Origin: Rhodobacteraceae bacterium M385 | GTDB taxonomy: Bacteria; Pseudomonadota; Alphaproteobacteria; Rhodobacterales; Rhodobacteraceae | Length of the DNA stretch: 64,000 nucleotides | Direction of reading: 5' to 3' | NCBI GenBank assembly: GCA_025141835.1 | Contig: CP081102.1 | Location: 1,984,001-2,048,000, forward strand | Shown: positions 7,595 through 16,647 of the stretch, piece by piece | Numbering within the stretch: the first letter of the stretch is position 1 | Layout: each line of letters opens with the position of its first letter | Made by a program: the position numbers and the translations under genes | The notes under the pieces: model-generated | What the model was told of the DNA's origin: nothing | What the model saw: only the letters and a program-made list of their open reading frames with translations | Databases searched by the model: none

Positions 7595-8623
7595 TTAAGG
7601 GAAAACGCCCATGCCCATCAGGCCCGCAGTTTCATGTAGCCCCAACATCAGATTGGCGTTCTGGATCGCCTGCCCGCTGGAGCCTTTGCACAAATTATCC
7701 AACGCCGCGATGACCTGAGCCCGCCCACTGCGCCGATCCGCCGCCACGCCGATGTGGCAATAGTTGGTGCCCCGCACGTCATGGGTCGAGGGTGCTGTGC
7801 CCATCGGTAGCACCTCGATGAAAGGTTCACTTTGATATGCGTCAACCAGCGTTTGATGGATCGCCTCCGCGTCACCTTTCACATAGCCCGTCGCCAGAAT
7901 GCCCCGGTTGAACGGCGCCAGATGAGGTGTGAACTGGATCTCGACCTTACGACCCGCGATCAGGCTGAATTCCTGGTCAAATTCCCCCAGATGGCGGTGG
8001 GTGCTGCCCAGGGCGTAGGCGTTTGTGCCCTCGGACAATTCCGCGTGCAAAAGGTTCTCTTTCAACGACCGACCTGCGCCAGAGACGCCGCAGATCAGGT
8101 CGAGGATGATGTCATCGAGGTCAATCACACCCGCCGCAATCAGGGGCCGCAGGGCGAATTGGCCCGTGGCCGCGTTGCAGCCCGTGCCCGCCACCAGCCG
8201 GGCCGAGGCGATGTCGTCGCGGTAGAACTCGGTCAAGCCATAGACGGCCTCGGCCTGAAGCTCGGGCGCGTCGTGGGCTTTGCCATACCATTTGGCATAT
8301 TCAGCCACATCGCGCAGGCGGAAGTCGGCGGAAAGGTCCACAACTTTAAGGTCGGCAGGCAAGTCTTTGATAACGCGCTGAGATGTGGCGTGGGGCAATG
8401 CGCAAAAAGCCAGATCAACCCCAGAGAAATCCACATCTTCGATCCGCGTCAAATCAGGCAGACCGGCGCTGCGCAGGAAGGGATAGACCGAGGCCATGGA
8501 TTGCCCGGCTTTGCGGTCTCCGGTCAGGGCCACGATCTCCATATCGGGATGGCCATGGATCAGGCGACACAGCTCGGCCCCGGTGTAGCCGGAAGCGCCG
8601 AGGATTGCGATTTTCTTGGTCAT
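7595..8623 (-). CDS. argC: N-acetyl-gamma-glutamyl-phosphate reductase
   Basis: ArgC (342 residues) reduces N-acetylglutamyl phosphate to the semialdehyde with NADPH, the third step of arginine synthesis. The Rossmann motif GASGYTGAEL is at residues 9-18, and the nucleophile is C149 in GTGCNAATG. ATG 8623 starts at MTKKIAILG, exactly where the family begins; an upstream ATG at 8680 would add 19 unlikely residues. It is followed by ccmE on the same strand. The gap of 112 bp to murI has no obvious terminator. Confidence 0.97.
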   Translation of the reverse strand: MTKKIAILGASGYTGAELCRLIHGHPDMEIVALTGDRKAGQSMASVYPFLRSAGLPDLTRIEDVDFSGVDLAFCALPHATSQRVIKDLPADLKVVDLSADFRLRDVAEYAKWYGKAHDAPELQAEAVYGLTEFYRDDIASARLVAGTGCNAATGQFALRPLIAAGVIDLDDIILDLICGVSGAGRSLKENLLHAELSEGTNAYALGSTHRHLGEFDQEFSLIAGRKVEIQFTPHLAPFNRGILATGYVKGDAEAIHQTLVDAYQSEPFIEVLPMGTAPSTHDVRGTNYCHIGVAADRRSGRAQVIAALDNLCKGSSGQAIQNANLMLGLHETAGLMGMGVFP

Positions 8624-8735
8624 GGGGCTTGCCTTCTGATGCGTCTGATGGGGCTTAATCCAAAGCCGCCGCCGATACAAATCACGGTTCGTTATGGGGC
8701 CATCACGGCCTGTGGATTATGCAGGGTTGCTGGGG

Positions 8736-9545
8736 CTAGACTGCCTGAAACTTGATCTCTCGTCGCAGGAACAGCGTGGCTTGTGCTTCCACAGATTTCG
8801 GGTCGCCCGTGGTCAGAAATGCGGGCTCTCCCGTGCCAAACATTTCCGGGCGACGCTCCAGATAATCTCCAAGGCTGGCGGCCACCAGGGACGGCTGCGA
8901 GTAGACGGCAACGCCGTCGCCGAGGGCCGCGCGGAACACCTCTTCCACCAGCGGGTAATGTGTGCAGCCGAGGATTGCGGCTTGCGGCTCTGGCATCCGG
9001 CGTTTCAACGCATCCACGTGGGATCGCACCAGCGCTTCCGCCAGGATCATGTCGCCCTCTTCAATGGCATCCACGACACCGCCACAGGGTTGCGCCTCTA
9101 CGTCTACGCCGATGGCCCGGAACGCCAATTCCCGCTGAAACGCGCGGCTACTGACGGTGGCGGGCGTGGCAAACAGCGCCACCTCTTTCACGCCCACTTC
9201 GCGCGGCGGAGAGTTATCGCCCCAGTTGCGTTCTGTCAGCGCCTCAATCAGCGGCACGAAGACGCCAAGCACCCGCTTGCCTTCTGGCACCCAGCCTTCC
9301 TGCATCCGCCGAAGCGCCGCGGCAGAGGCCGTGTTGCACGCCAAGATCACCAGATCACAGCCCCGGTCAAACAACTGCTGAACCCCGGCGGTCGTCAGGT
9401 TGTAGATGTCATCGGCGTCGCGCACCCCGTAAGGGGCGTGAGCGTTGTCGCCCAAATAGATCAGCGGCACATCGGGCAGCGCCTTGGACACCGCATCCAG
9501 CACCGTCAGCCCGCCTAGGCCGCTGTCGAAAATTCCTACTGCCAT
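8736..9545 (-). CDS. murI: Glutamate racemase
   Basis: MurI (269 residues) makes D-glutamate for peptidoglycan. Both catalytic cysteines are present: C70 in LACNTASA and C194 in LGCTHYPLV. The N-terminal IFDSGLGGLTVL motif is diagnostic. The start codon overlaps the stop of the upstream acyltransferase gene by one base (TGATG), so translation is probably coupled. The enzyme acts as a cytoplasmic, cofactor-independent dimer. Confidence 0.97.
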   Translation of the reverse strand: MAVGIFDSGLGGLTVLDAVSKALPDVPLIYLGDNAHAPYGVRDADDIYNLTTAGVQQLFDRGCDLVILACNTASAAALRRMQEGWVPEGKRVLGVFVPLIEALTERNWGDNSPPREVGVKEVALFATPATVSSRAFQRELAFRAIGVDVEAQPCGGVVDAIEEGDMILAEALVRSHVDALKRRMPEPQAAILGCTHYPLVEEVFRAALGDGVAVYSQPSLVAASLGDYLERRPEMFGTGEPAFLTTGDPKSVEAQATLFLRREIKFQAV

Positions 9546-10507
9546 CAGTACCGCTCCTTTATCTTTTTTCGTTTCGCGGGCTTCTTTTCGTCTGGCCTGC
9601 GATGTTTATCCTCAAATTCAAACCCACGCGCCTCGGGGTCAAGGGGGCGTGGCGACAAGGCATAGGTGGTTTGGCGCAGGAACTCCATCAACGCAACCGC
9701 GTCCCCTGCCCGCGCGTCCAGCTCGGCCCGTGGGATCGGCGCGCCCACGACGATTTTGACCTTCGAGTTGGTGCGCGCACGGAACTCTTTGATCAGCAGG
9801 CCCATGCGCAGGGTGGAGTGCAAGTGGCTGGCCAATTGGAACAGCCGGGAGTTATGACCCTCGAAGTAGATCGGCACCACGGTCGCCTCGGATTTGGCGA
9901 TCATCCGCGCTGTGAAACTGCGCCATTTCGGGTCCATGGGCCGCCCAAAGGGTTTTGCCGCCGTACTGACAGTGCCGCCGGGAAAGACGCCGATCGCGCC
10001 GCCTTCGGCCAGATATGACAGCGCGGTTTTGCGGGTGGCGATGTTCCGGGCCAGTGCCTCTTTCGTTTCTTCAAAGGATACGGGCAAGATCACCTTGTTG
10101 ATGTCTTCCGCTCTTTGAAACACCTGGTGCGCCAGAATGCGGAAATCGCCCCGGGTCTGCGCCAGAATATGGCCCAACATCAGCCCGTCCAGAATGCCGT
10201 AGGGGTGGTTGGCGATCATCACCAGCGGGCCGTTTTGGGGGATATTGTCCAGCGATCCGCCCACCACCTCAAGCTCCAACTTGTAGCGTTGTACCATCAC
10301 ATCCCAGAAGTCGCGGCCTTGGCGCACGTCTTCATCGTAACCCTTAGCGGTTCTAATCAGTCGCAGACGCCCGGTAGAATTCTCCATCGCACGGATCAGC
10401 GCCCGCCCCCCCTTGGTAGCGGCGGAGTTGGCATAAGAAATCTCCTGCGCGACAGCCCTTTCGGACGTGAGCAGCGCCTTGCGATCAGAACGGCGACGTA
10501 TGGGCAT
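9545..10507 (-). CDS. Lysophospholipid acyltransferase-family protein
   Basis: This 320-residue PlsC-superfamily protein probably transfers an acyl chain to a lipid at the inner membrane. The active-site block reads ANHPYGILDG, with H101 and D107 spaced one residue wider than the classic HX4D, as in the hemolysin/OlsB-like branch. A second conserved block is GVFPGGTVST (about 183-192). The C-terminal 30 residues are strongly basic and low in complexity (ending KKPAKRKKIKERY) and may contact the membrane. It is cotranscribed with murI. The acyl acceptor (lysophosphatidate or lyso-ornithine lipid) cannot be decided from sequence. Confidence 0.85.
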   Translation of the reverse strand: MPIRRRSDRKALLTSERAVAQEISYANSAATKGGRALIRAMENSTGRLRLIRTAKGYDEDVRQGRDFWDVMVQRYKLELEVVGGSLDNIPQNGPLVMIANHPYGILDGLMLGHILAQTRGDFRILAHQVFQRAEDINKVILPVSFEETKEALARNIATRKTALSYLAEGGAIGVFPGGTVSTAAKPFGRPMDPKWRSFTARMIAKSEATVVPIYFEGHNSRLFQLASHLHSTLRMGLLIKEFRARTNSKVKIVVGAPIPRAELDARAGDAVALMEFLRQTTYALSPRPLDPEARGFEFEDKHRRPDEKKPAKRKKIKERY

Positions 10508-10589
10508 CGGATGACCTCGTCAGAAGCGTGTGCAAAACACTTAGTCAGTGGTTCTGTGTGGGTCTAGTGATGTTTGGCCAAGGCTTGCG

Positions 10590-11555
10590 CTATCCTCGCC
10601 GGGTCCATCCCCAAAGGCACAGGAGTTCCATCGCCACATGGGCGCCCGCAACGGCGGTGATTTCCGACACGTCGAACGGCGGAGAGACCTCTACCACATC
10701 GCCTCCCACAAGGTTTATCCCGGCCAGATCACGCAGTAAGATCGCCGCCTGAGCGCTAGACATGCCGCCCCACACGGGCGTTCCGGTGCCGGGCGCAAAG
10801 GCGGGGTCCAAGGCGTCGATGTCAAAGGACAGATAGACCGGCCCGTCGCCCGCCCGCGCCTTGACAGCAGCGGCAACGGCGCTGGCCCCTACCTCTTGCA
10901 TCTCTCGGGCGTCATGGATGTGGATGCCAAGGTTATCTTCCACCACGGTCCGTATCCCGATGTGAGAGGATCGAGCCACGTCAATCAGCCCCTCCTTCAC
11001 CGCCGTGTAACAAAACGTCCCGTGGTCGATCCGCGCCGCGTCATCATCGGGCCAGGTGTCGGTGTGGGCATCTACCTGGATCAGCGCCAGGGGCCCGTGA
11101 ACAGCCGCATGGGCGCGCAGAATTGGCAGGGTGATCGAATGATCGCCGCCAAGAGTAATGGCTGCGGCCCCTGCCCCAAGGATGGCCGTGATATGCGCCT
11201 CGATCCGGGCGGGGACATCGGGGGTATGGGCGTAGTCAAACGGCATGTCGCCATAGTCGGCGATGGCTAAGGCCTCCAGCGGGGAATAGCCGTCCCACCC
11301 ATAGGGCGGATCGAAGGGCTGAAGCGCCGAGGCTGCGCGGATCGCCCGCGGCCCCAAGCGCGTACCGGGCCGGTTGGTGACGGATTGATCAAACGGGATA
11401 CCGGAAATCGCAACATCCACACCTGTCAAATCCTTGGTGTATTTGCGTCGCAAGAACGAGGGCGCGCCGGAGAAGGCGTTCTCGTAAGCCAGCCCTTTCA
11501 GACCGTCCCGGGTAAAGGCCCCATCGACCTCGTTCTTTGCATCTTCCAGCGCCAT
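10590..11555 (-). CDS. speB: Agmatinase
   Basis: This ureohydrolase (321 residues) probably cleaves agmatine to putrescine and urea. The binuclear manganese ligands are visible in GGDHS (H139), QVDAHTDTW (D162, H164, D166) and FDIDALDPAFAPGTGTP. The arginase/agmatinase/formiminoglutamase fold is certain; agmatine as substrate is inferred from overall similarity. Its start is 151 bp from the divergent flavin reductase gene. Polyamine transport-type genes lie elsewhere in the window. Confidence 0.9.
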   Translation of the reverse strand: MALEDAKNEVDGAFTRDGLKGLAYENAFSGAPSFLRRKYTKDLTGVDVAISGIPFDQSVTNRPGTRLGPRAIRAASALQPFDPPYGWDGYSPLEALAIADYGDMPFDYAHTPDVPARIEAHITAILGAGAAAITLGGDHSITLPILRAHAAVHGPLALIQVDAHTDTWPDDDAARIDHGTFCYTAVKEGLIDVARSSHIGIRTVVEDNLGIHIHDAREMQEVGASAVAAAVKARAGDGPVYLSFDIDALDPAFAPGTGTPVWGGMSSAQAAILLRDLAGINLVGGDVVEVSPPFDVSEITAVAGAHVAMELLCLWGWTRRG

Positions 11556-11706
11556 GATATGCCCTTCGCGTTACATTCGCCCTTGCTATACCCGGATTGG
11601 GCCTTGGCGAAGCCCTGAATTGATCCATCTTGTGCCGGGAACCGGGGTGCGCGATGATTCCCTTTAATGTAAGCGGGCCGGAAGGGCCTGCGACAAAGGG
11701 ATAAAG

Positions 11707-12204
11707 ATGAGCGATCTGAAAGCGATGTTTCTGGAAGGCATGAGCCGCGCGGCCGCCTCGGTCTGTGTGGTGACAACCGATGGCCCCGCAGGACGCGGCG
11801 GGGTGACTGTGTCGGCCATGACGTCGATCTCGGCGGACGGCGATCAGCCCACTATGCTGACTTGCTTAAATGCCAGCGCCAGCTCCCTGCCGTTAGTGTT
11901 GGAAAACGGCTGCTTTTGCATCAACGTTCTTGGGATCGGCCAGACTGATATTTCCGACATTTTCTCGTCGCGTATCCCCGCGCCGGGGGGCGACAAGTTC
12001 AACGCCGTGGATCATATGGCGCTGGAAACCGGCGCGCCGTTTCTGACATCGGCGCTGGTGGGGTTTGATTGCCGGCTTGTATCGGCTGAGAAGATCGGCT
12101 CGCACCACATCTGTATCGGCGCAGTCGAGGCCGTGCGTGTGGCCGAGGAAGGCAAGCCGCTGCTCTATGGGATGCGCCGCTACCTCCGGGCCGAGAACCA
12201 CTAA
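11707..12204 (+). CDS. Flavin reductase-like domain protein
   Basis: The product has 165 residues and is a single flavin reductase-like (FMN-binding split barrel) domain. The N-terminal block MSRAAASVCVVTTDGPAGRG and the GVTVSAMTSIS loop bind flavin. Such proteins reduce free FMN or FAD with NADH and feed a partner monooxygenase. No monooxygenase lies adjacent, so the partner is unknown. An AAGGGATAAAG ribosome site precedes the ATG. The gene converges on the DUF2254 gene with 6 bp between stops. Confidence 0.88.
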   Translation: MSDLKAMFLEGMSRAAASVCVVTTDGPAGRGGVTVSAMTSISADGDQPTMLTCLNASASSLPLVLENGCFCINVLGIGQTDISDIFSSRIPAPGGDKFNAVDHMALETGAPFLTSALVGFDCRLVSAEKIGSHHICIGAVEAVRVAEEGKPLLYGMRRYLRAENH

Positions 12205-12210
12205 GCGCGA

Positions 12211-13449
12211 CTAGGCATCAATCGAGGACAGACGCTTGGCCAGATCATCTCGATCCCGCTGAGACAGGCCCTTGGCGTCGCCAATCCTGTCCTCGATCTC
12301 ATCCAGCAAGGTGCTGACCGAATTGCCGAACACCTCGGCAGAGATCGTGTTGAGCGCATCAAGGGCGTCTATCAGATGCAGTTGCACCTGCGCATTTTGC
12401 GCCCCATCCCGGATCAGCGGGCGGAATGCGGCCTCGACCAGATCCACGGGATCGGTTGAGGGGACGTGAACGCGGGCAAAGCGCACATCGGGGGCTTCGC
12501 GGACCTCCCATTGCGCCAGAACCGAAAGCTGTCTGCCAACCACCGCAATGGCGGTGCCGGGATCGTTCACGGCAGGCGAGAGCGCCCGCGATCCGATTTC
12601 GGCCAGTACCACCATGCCGTAGCGCGGGTCTTGGTCAAAACTGCGGAACCGATCCACGCTAAACGCTTGGCGCACCTGTTTGGCGGCATCGCACCCGCCC
12701 AATACATACAACAGGGGGGCGCCGGGGTAGATGAAATCGCCGGGCAACGCGGCAAGGTAGAACTGACAGCCCGCCGCCTCGGCACAATCGTTCAGCGCTT
12801 CGATGTCAATGTGTTGGATGTAGCCGGTTTCATCGCCGGTTAGGGGTTTCGCCCCCTCCGGTGGTGCGCCTTTCATCGGGCGCGCCCCCATCCAGGGCAT
12901 TTCCAGCCGCGTGTTCAGCGCATCACGGGCGGCTTCCTCGACCCGGTCGAGCGTGTTGTTCATGCGCCCAAATTCCGGCAGGTAGCCCATCCACCGCAGA
13001 AGGGTCAGCACCACGATAATCACCACAAGGATCGTGGCGACAAATAACACCAACCTTGCCCCGGCGTCGTAATAGCCCGCGTTCAGGCCGATGATTGCCA
13101 CGATGGAGTAGACAAAGGCCCCCAAAAAGGTGGCCAGTGTTGTTTGGGTCGTGGTGTCTTGCTGCAAAAGCGCAGTGGATCGCGGGGTGGCCGCACTGGC
13201 CGCAGCCGTGAAAGCGTTCACCGCAATAGAGAGTGAGAAGGTCGTGACTGCCAACATCGACGACGCAAGGATCTGCAAAACGTCATCCACGGCATCGCCG
13301 CCCAATGCCTCGGCCCATTCATCGGGCATGAGTGGTGACAGCAGAGGCGCGATCGCCGCCACAACAATCGCCAAAACGGCAAAAGCCGCCACACGCAGCC
13401 AAAGTTCGCGCAACAAACTGCGCAGGGTCCAGAGCCATTTACTAATCAT
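12211..13449 (-). CDS. DUF2254 integral membrane protein
   Basis: The product has 412 residues. Four hydrophobic segments lie in the first 175 residues (for example AAFAVLAIVVAAIAPLL and ARLVLFVATILVVIIVVL), followed by a soluble C-terminal half with the GYIQHIDIEAL and SPAVNDPGTA blocks that mark the DUF2254 family. The function of this family is unknown. Starting at ATG 13449 gives the expected basic N terminus; ATG 13476 is an alternative adding nine residues. It is monocistronic by appearance. Confidence 0.85.
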   Translation of the reverse strand: MISKWLWTLRSLLRELWLRVAAFAVLAIVVAAIAPLLSPLMPDEWAEALGGDAVDDVLQILASSMLAVTTFSLSIAVNAFTAAASAATPRSTALLQQDTTTQTTLATFLGAFVYSIVAIIGLNAGYYDAGARLVLFVATILVVIIVVLTLLRWMGYLPEFGRMNNTLDRVEEAARDALNTRLEMPWMGARPMKGAPPEGAKPLTGDETGYIQHIDIEALNDCAEAAGCQFYLAALPGDFIYPGAPLLYVLGGCDAAKQVRQAFSVDRFRSFDQDPRYGMVVLAEIGSRALSPAVNDPGTAIAVVGRQLSVLAQWEVREAPDVRFARVHVPSTDPVDLVEAAFRPLIRDGAQNAQVQLHLIDALDALNTISAEVFGNSVSTLLDEIEDRIGDAKGLSQRDRDDLAKRLSSIDA

Positions 13450-13525
13450 GGCTGGAGGGTAGCGCGACGGGGCCATTGAACAATGGCCGCCCCGCATATT
13501 TTTTCCACGTTATGCCAGCGCCACT

Positions 13526-14686
13526 TTAGGCGGGGTTTGCACGCTCCACGAAACGCGCCAGAAGGCTGGCACCGATGGGAGAAATCTCATCATTGAAGTC
13601 GAATTCGGGGTGGTGCAGCCCCGCGCCTTCGCCTGCGCCGACGAATAGGTAGGCACCGGGGCGGGCCTCTAGCATGTAGGCGAAATCCTCGGCCCCCATC
13701 TCTTTGGGGGCGTCGGCATCGACCCGGTCGGCGCCGGCCACATCGCGGGCAACGTCGATGGCAAAGGCTGCCGCCGCGGCGTCATTGATTGTGGGCGGGT
13801 AGCCGCGCTCATACACAAAGTCGATTTCAACCCCGTAGCTTGCGGCTTGGCCTTGGGCGATTTCGCCCATACGGCGCTCCACCATGTCGCGCACATCGGC
13901 ATCGAAGGTGCGCACAGTGCCGTTGAGGTAGGCGGTTTCAGGAATGACATTATCGGCAGTACCCGCGTGAATCTGCGTGACCGACACCACCAGATCATCC
14001 AATGCCCGGTTGTTGCGCGAAACGATGGTGCCAAAGCCCTGCGCCACGGCCAAAGCCGCCGGGACCGGGTCCAGTGTTTCATGGGGATAGGCGCCGTGCC
14101 CCCCCTTGCCCTTGATGTTCACGTGAAAGGTATCGGCTGCCGCCATGATCGCGCCGGGGTTGGTGAAGACGCTGCCCAAATCCTTGCCGGGGACGTTATG
14201 GAGCGCGAAGACCTTGGCGATATTGAAGGTGTCCATGATGCCCTCTTCCACCATCACCCCCGCGCCGCCGCCGCCTTCTTCCGCAGGTTGGAAAATCAGC
14301 GCGACACGGCCGGTGAAATTGCGGGTATCGGTCAGATACTTCGCCGCCCCCAATAGCATCGTTGTATGCCCGTCATGACCACAAGCGTGCATCCTCCCCG
14401 CGATGGTCGAGGCATGATCGACCCCCGTCGCCTCTTCGATGGGTAGCGCATCCATATCGGCGCGCAGACCGATGGTATCGCCCGGCACGCCGCTGTCGAT
14501 AATCGCCACAACGCCTGAAGTCGCGATCCCTTCGTGAATATCGCTGATGCCGAACTCCTTCAGCTTCTCCACCACGAAGGCCGCCGTTTGGTGACATTCG
14601 AACTGCAATTCTGGGTGCATATGAAGATGCCTGCGCCAGGTTTTCATGTCGTCGGCCATGGCAGCGATGGAGTTGATGATGGGCAT
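13526..14686 (-). CDS. M20 aminoacylase / hippurate-hydrolase-like amidohydrolase
   Basis: This 386-residue M20D-family enzyme probably deacylates N-acyl amino acids, releasing free amino acid. The metal-binding block HACGHDGHT and the QPAEEGGGGA block are intact, and the N-terminal RRHLHMHPEL is typical of HipO/AbgB/ILL-type amidohydrolases. The ATG at 14686 (MPIINSIAAM) is preferred to the one at 14698. It lies back to back with mazG. The natural substrate is not deducible; arginine or auxin-conjugate type substrates are only family possibilities. Confidence 0.9.
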   Translation of the reverse strand: MPIINSIAAMADDMKTWRRHLHMHPELQFECHQTAAFVVEKLKEFGISDIHEGIATSGVVAIIDSGVPGDTIGLRADMDALPIEEATGVDHASTIAGRMHACGHDGHTTMLLGAAKYLTDTRNFTGRVALIFQPAEEGGGGAGVMVEEGIMDTFNIAKVFALHNVPGKDLGSVFTNPGAIMAAADTFHVNIKGKGGHGAYPHETLDPVPAALAVAQGFGTIVSRNNRALDDLVVSVTQIHAGTADNVIPETAYLNGTVRTFDADVRDMVERRMGEIAQGQAASYGVEIDFVYERGYPPTINDAAAAAFAIDVARDVAGADRVDADAPKEMGAEDFAYMLEARPGAYLFVGAGEGAGLHHPEFDFNDEISPIGASLLARFVERANPA

Positions 14687-14799
14687 AGCGCTCTCCAATA
14701 TCGGGGGGTATTTGCGCAGTGTTGAGCCTGCGGGCGCGAAGATGCAAGAACCTAACTGAGGGCTTGCCCTAGCGTGAATGTTGGCCCATCCCTTGCACC

Positions 14800-15597
14800 A
14801 TGAAAACGCTCCCCTCCGACCCGATGCACCGCCTGCGCGCCATCATGGCGCGGCTGCGCGATCCCGTTCATGGCTGCCCTTGGGATGTGGAGCAGACCTT
14901 TGCCACCATCGCGCCTTACACGATCGAGGAAGCCTATGAAGTGGCCGACGCGATCGAGCGGGGCAGTATGGAGGAATTGCGCGGAGAGTTGGGGGATCTG
15001 CTGTTCCAGTCCGTCTTCCACGCGCAGATGGCCGAGGATGGTGGGCACTTCGATTTCGACGATGTGGCGCGCGCCATTGGCGACAAGATGATCGCCCGCC
15101 ACCCCCATGTGTTCGGCGACGAGAGCAACGCCAAATCCGCCGAGCAACAGGTGGCGGATTGGGAAGCGGTCAAAGCCGCAGAGCGTGCCGCCAAGGATGC
15201 AGGCGGCGTATTGGATGACGTGGCGATGGGGTTGCCCGCCTTGATGCGGGCCGAAAAGCTGCAAAAACGCGCGGCGCGTGTGGGGTTTGACTGGCCCGAG
15301 ATTGGCCATGTCATCGACAAGATCGCTGAAGAAGCCCAAGAGCTGGCCGAAGCGAAAGACACGCTTCCACAAGAGAAAATCGCCGAGGAAATGGGAGACC
15401 TGTTGTTCGTGATGGCCAATCTGGCGCGTCACCTGAAGGTGGACCCGGAAACGGCCCTGCGCGGCGCGAATGCCAAGTTCGTGCGCAGATTTTCCTATAT
15501 TGAACAATCTCTTGCGGGGCGTTCTTCAAGCCCTGCCTCAAGCACCCTGGAAGAGATGGACGCGCTTTGGGATGAAGCGAAGGCCAAAGGGTTATGA
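14800..15597 (+). CDS. mazG: Nucleoside triphosphate pyrophosphohydrolase MazG
   Basis: MazG (265 residues) hydrolyses (d)NTPs to monophosphates and pyrophosphate and helps clear damaged nucleotides. Two tandem MazG helical domains are visible: the first contains GCPWDVEQTF and EEAYEVADAIE, the second EEAQELAEAKD with a downstream EEMGDLLF. These EExxE motifs bind magnesium. Length fits the E. coli protein. Its stop overlaps the start of the following DMT transporter gene by 4 bp, so the two are coupled. Confidence 0.96.
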   Translation: MKTLPSDPMHRLRAIMARLRDPVHGCPWDVEQTFATIAPYTIEEAYEVADAIERGSMEELRGELGDLLFQSVFHAQMAEDGGHFDFDDVARAIGDKMIARHPHVFGDESNAKSAEQQVADWEAVKAAERAAKDAGGVLDDVAMGLPALMRAEKLQKRAARVGFDWPEIGHVIDKIAEEAQELAEAKDTLPQEKIAEEMGDLLFVMANLARHLKVDPETALRGANAKFVRRFSYIEQSLAGRSSSPASSTLEEMDALWDEAKAKGL

Positions 15598-16490
15598 GCG
15601 AAGCCGCCCCCTCCAACGTCCCCAAGGCCGCCGCCTTCATGATCGGCGCAATCGTGTCGTTCTCGGCCATGGCCGTCGCGGGGCGGCGCGTGACAGAAGA
15701 GTTGGATACCTTCGAGCTGATGACTTACCGCTCCGCCGTGGGGATTCTATTGGTCCTGCTTATCGGCGGGCTAAGCGGACATTTACGAGAGATCCGGGCA
15801 AACCGCCTGCCGCTTCACATCATCCGCAACGCCTGCCATTTCGCCGGCCAGAACCTGTGGTTCTTCGCGGTCAGTGCGATCCCCTTGGCACAGGTCTTCG
15901 CGCTGGAATTCACCGCGCCTCTTTGGGTCATCATTTTTGCGGCGCTGTTTCTGGGTGAGCGGTTGACTTGGGTGAGGGCCGCCTCGGGAGTGATTGGTTT
16001 CATTGGAATATTGATCGTCGTGCAGCCGGGTGCCGCGCCGTTTTCCCTCGGCATGGGGGCGTCGCTTTCGGCGGCAGTCTTCTTTGCGGCGACGGCGATT
16101 TTCACCAAACGCCTGACGGGCGACCAGACGATCACCTGCATCTTGTTCTGGCTCACGGTGATCCAGCTCATCTTTGGCCTCCTGTTCTGTCTTTACGACG
16201 GCACCATAGCCCTGCCGTCGCTGGCCCTTGTGCCTTGGGTGGTCCTGATTGGCATATGCGGGCTTGTGGCGCATTTCTGCATGACATCAGCCTTCGCACT
16301 GGCACCGGCCTCGGTCGTGATGCCGATTGATTTCGCCCGCCTGCCCCTGATCGCGGTAGTGGGCATGTTGTTCTTTGAGGAGCCGTTGCAATGGGCGGTG
16401 CTACTTGGCGCGGTCCTGATTTTCGGCGCGAACTACATGAATATATTAGCAGAACATCGCCGCGGGCGCAGACGTGTAACAGAAGTGTAA
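15594..16490 (+). CDS. DMT-superfamily (EamA) transporter
   Basis: The 298-residue inner-membrane protein has about ten hydrophobic helices arranged as two EamA repeats (about 10-140 and 155-285), each ending in a FGEERLT-like or FFEEPLQ motif. Such carriers export amino acids or other metabolites; the substrate is unknown. It starts inside the mazG stop (ATGA overlap) and is probably translated from the same mRNA. A second, less similar EamA protein lies at 17900. Confidence 0.9.
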   Translation: MSEAAPSNVPKAAAFMIGAIVSFSAMAVAGRRVTEELDTFELMTYRSAVGILLVLLIGGLSGHLREIRANRLPLHIIRNACHFAGQNLWFFAVSAIPLAQVFALEFTAPLWVIIFAALFLGERLTWVRAASGVIGFIGILIVVQPGAAPFSLGMGASLSAAVFFAATAIFTKRLTGDQTITCILFWLTVIQLIFGLLFCLYDGTIALPSLALVPWVVLIGICGLVAHFCMTSAFALAPASVVMPIDFARLPLIAVVGMLFFEEPLQWAVLLGAVLIFGANYMNILAEHRRGRRRVTEV

Positions 16491-16647
16491 CTTTTGAGAC
16501 ACATTGGCGCGTTGATCTGCCGATAACCGGAATGTGACGCAGGGGAATATTTGACCCAAGCGGAGCTTTCTCGCCCTTAATAACGTCAAGCCCTGTGTGG
16601 GAGAGCACAGGACACGTTTAGGGACACATCGACGGGGAGGCACTCAT